DNA of 64,000 nt. Origin: Palsa-948 sp964481195. Its GTDB lineage: Bacteria; Bacteroidota; Bacteroidia; Palsa-948. The notes under the pieces are model-generated. The model worked only from the letters and a program-made list of their open reading frames with translations. It made no database searches and was not told the origin of the DNA. Where the stretch lies: assembly GCA_964481195.1 (NCBI GenBank), contig CAYZTB010000009.1:1-64000 (forward strand). The letters are read 5' to 3'. Positions 62,092-64,000 of this stretch are shown here, piece after piece. A program made the position numbers and the translations under genes. How positions within the stretch are numbered: the stretch's first letter is position 1; each line of letters begins with the position of its first letter.

Positions 62092-63885
62092 ATGTCTACC
62101 GAAACTAAATCAGCAGCTATTAAAGGCGGAGAATTTCTTATTAAAGATACCGAGGCAAATGATATTTTTATTCCTGAGCAGTGGAACGAGGAGCAATTGA
62201 TGATTGCACAATCGTGTACAGATTTTTTGGCACAAGAAGTTTGGCCTAACTTGGAAAAGATTGATAATCAGGAGGAAGGACTTATGGTTAAGCTTTTAGA
62301 TAAAGCAGCAGAACTTGGACTGCTTGGGTTAAGTGTTCCTGAAGAATTTGGTGGATTTGAAAAAGATTTTGTTACAGGCATGTTAGCTACCGAAAAATTG
62401 GGAGCTGGATATTCATTTGCAGTTTCCATTTCTGCACATACGGGTATTGGAACATTACCAATTTTATATTATGGTAACGAAGCACAAAAGAAAAAATATA
62501 TTCCGAATTTAGCGAATGGTAAATGGAAAGCTTGTTATTGTTTAACAGAACCTAGCAGTGGATCGGACGCCAACTCTGGAAAAACCAAAGCGGTATTAAC
62601 TCCCGATGGCAAGCATTATATTTTAAACGGACAAAAGATGTGGATTACCAACGGTGGCTTTGCTGAAATATTTACGGTGTTTGCAAAAATTGATAACGAT
62701 GAAAATCTTTCCGCATTTATCGTAGAGAAAAGCTTTGGTGGCATTACGCTAAATCCGGAAGAGCATAAAATGGGTATCAAGGGATCTTCTACTCGTCAAG
62801 TATTTTTTAACGACTGTAAAGTTCCTATAGAAAATTTATTAAGCGAAAGACAAAGTGGATTTAAAATCGCTGTAAACATTTTAAACATTGGAAGAGTAAA
62901 ATTAGCTGCTGCCGCACTGGGCGCTTCCAAAAAAGTTTCTGAGCAGTCAATTCAATATGCAAATGAGCGCAACCAGTTTGGCAGACCTATCTCTAAATAC
63001 GGTGCTATTCGTTATAAATTAGCTGAACAGGCAATCCGCATTTATGCAACGGAAGCTGCGCTGTATCGTGCTACACAAAATATTGAAGATGCCATGAATG
63101 CACTTGCTGCAGGAGGCATGGAGCATGGTAAAGCATTATTAAAGGGAGTAGAACAATTTGCTCCCGAAGCTGCGATTTTAAAAGTTGCAGGTAGCGAAGT
63201 GTTGGATTATGTAGTAGATGAAGGCGTACAGATTTATGGTGGAATGGGTTATTCGGCCGATGCACCGATGGACAGAGCATACCGCGATTCTCGTATCAAC
63301 AGAATATTTGAAGGTACTAATGAGATAAACAGAATGTTGATTGTGGATATGATGCTTAAGCGCGCCATGAAAGGTGAATTAGATTTGATGGGGCCTGCAA
63401 CTAAAGTAGCAAGTGAGCTTATGAGCATTCCAGATTTTGGTGCGGAGGATACGGCTCTGTTTTCGGCAGAGAAAAAATATTTGAAAAATTTTAAGAAAGC
63501 AATACTGATGACAGCCGGCAGCGCAGCACAAAAATTAATGATGGAGCTTGCCAAAGAACAAGAAGTGTTAATGAATATTGCAGATATGCTTATTGACCTT
63601 TACCTATCGGAATCTGTTTTATTAAGAGTAGAAAAATTAGTTGGTATGCGTGGAGAAGATGCGTGCAAAGAGCAAATTGATATTATGCGCGTATATATAA
63701 ATGATGCTGCTGATCGCATTAATAAAAATGGAAAAGAGGCGATAACTTCTTTTGCGCAAGGCGATGAGCAGCGCATGATGCTGATGGGGTTAAAACGATT
63801 TACTAAAACGGAACCTTTTAATGCAAAGGATGCCAGAAGAAGAGTGGCAGCGAAGTTGATTTTAGAAGGGAAGTACTGCTACTAA
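62092..63885 (+). CDS. Acyl-CoA dehydrogenase (FadE-type, with C-terminal extension)
   Basis: A 597-residue FAD enzyme for the first oxidation step of acyl-CoA. Motifs: ACYCLTEPSSGSDANSGKTK, MWITNGGFAEIFTVFA, GIKGSSTRQVFFNDCKVP, NERNQFGRPISKYGAIRYKL and IYGGMGYSADAPMDRAYRDS, followed by RINRIFEGTNEINRMLI, which has the catalytic Glu region. About 180 extra residues after the core resemble the extended very-long-chain-type members of Bacteroidota. It belongs functionally with the fadD/fadN/thiolase genes but is separately transcribed. The last 115 bases of the window after it show nothing. Confidence 0.93.
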   Translation: MSTETKSAAIKGGEFLIKDTEANDIFIPEQWNEEQLMIAQSCTDFLAQEVWPNLEKIDNQEEGLMVKLLDKAAELGLLGLSVPEEFGGFEKDFVTGMLATEKLGAGYSFAVSISAHTGIGTLPILYYGNEAQKKKYIPNLANGKWKACYCLTEPSSGSDANSGKTKAVLTPDGKHYILNGQKMWITNGGFAEIFTVFAKIDNDENLSAFIVEKSFGGITLNPEEHKMGIKGSSTRQVFFNDCKVPIENLLSERQSGFKIAVNILNIGRVKLAAAALGASKKVSEQSIQYANERNQFGRPISKYGAIRYKLAEQAIRIYATEAALYRATQNIEDAMNALAAGGMEHGKALLKGVEQFAPEAAILKVAGSEVLDYVVDEGVQIYGGMGYSADAPMDRAYRDSRINRIFEGTNEINRMLIVDMMLKRAMKGELDLMGPATKVASELMSIPDFGAEDTALFSAEKKYLKNFKKAILMTAGSAAQKLMMELAKEQEVLMNIADMLIDLYLSESVLLRVEKLVGMRGEDACKEQIDIMRVYINDAADRINKNGKEAITSFAQGDEQRMMLMGLKRFTKTEPFNAKDARRRVAAKLILEGKYCY

Positions 63886-64000
63886 TAATTCTGTTTAACT
63901 TTTATTTTAGATTTTTTATTGATTACAATAGGGGTATTTGTTATTGAGAAATCTTCTCAGTAAGTACTTTAAATTTCCTTAGCTTTTTTCTATATAGTTT

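Noticed and set aside
1..64000. tRNA, rRNA or insertion sequence transposase genes
   Set aside because: No cloverleaf, rRNA-like segment or transposase motif was recognised by eye. A tRNA scan would be the decisive check.

Overview
The window looks like chromosomal DNA of a low-GC Bacteroidota bacterium, near the Flavobacteriia/Chitinophagia/Sphingobacteriia. The evidence is: secreted proteins with type IX secretion (T9SS) type A and type B (gliding-associated, CHU_C-like) C-terminal signals; SprB and SBBP repeats; an Omp28 lipoprotein; a DUF6029-like outer-membrane protein; menaquinone synthesis by the futalosine route (mqnC); and promoters of the Bacteroidota form TTTG-N18-20-TAnnTTTG, several of which decide start codons here. 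I cannot name the species.

Layout. 1-6300: a giant SBBP/SprB T9SS protein, a frameshifted relative-of-adhesin gene preceded by the same 55-bp upstream sequence, and a decapitated rRNA pseudouridine synthase. 6388-11000: tgt, a glycosyltransferase overlapping an ECF sigma factor, and a helical-repeat protein of unknown role. 11.2-18.1 kb: a module of thioredoxin-like (CxxC) secreted proteins, a DUF6029 protein and Omp28, then two tandem T9SS type A paralogs. 18.2-22.9 kb: a minus-strand run M23 peptidase-dxr-rseP-TlpA lipoprotein. 22.9-30.9 kb: a complete assimilatory sulfate reduction operon (sulfite reductase, cobA, siroheme dehydrogenase/TSUP fusion, APS-type cysH, cysD, cysN). 30.9-35.8 kb: a secreted/lipoprotein pair, polA and ribE. 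36.4-37.5 kb: a mobile mystery A/B (HTH + Fic) module. 37.8-49.0 kb: two further T9SS type B giants flanking mqnC, pdxA and a metallophosphoesterase. 49.1-53.4 kb: arginine genes (arginine decarboxylase, arginase, argS). 53.5-54.8 kb: a second copy of the secreted/lipoprotein pair. 55-63.9 kb: fatty-acid beta-oxidation (acyl-CoA ligase, FadN, thiolase, acyl-CoA dehydrogenase) with a four-helix-bundle gene and a TM2 lipoprotein between.

The most striking element is the roughly 370-bp leader of the sulfate operon. It has one good promoter and then two serial short ORFs, each rich in Cys and Met codons and each followed by a strong intrinsic terminator. In the first, a 10-bp antiterminator can form between sequence just after the leader stop codon and the 5' arm of the terminator. 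This is what a tandem cysteine/methionine-responsive ribosome-mediated attenuator would look like. It makes physiological sense, because all downstream genes feed cysteine synthesis.

A second theme is small GC-rich palindromes (7-8 bp arms, 3-nt loop) sitting in frame inside conserved proteins: two in argS and one in the thiolase, with looser relatives in the first gene. They resemble in principle the Rickettsia palindromic elements. Remnants (broken genes, direct and inverted repeats) cluster at 5-6.4 kb and 35.8-37.6 kb.
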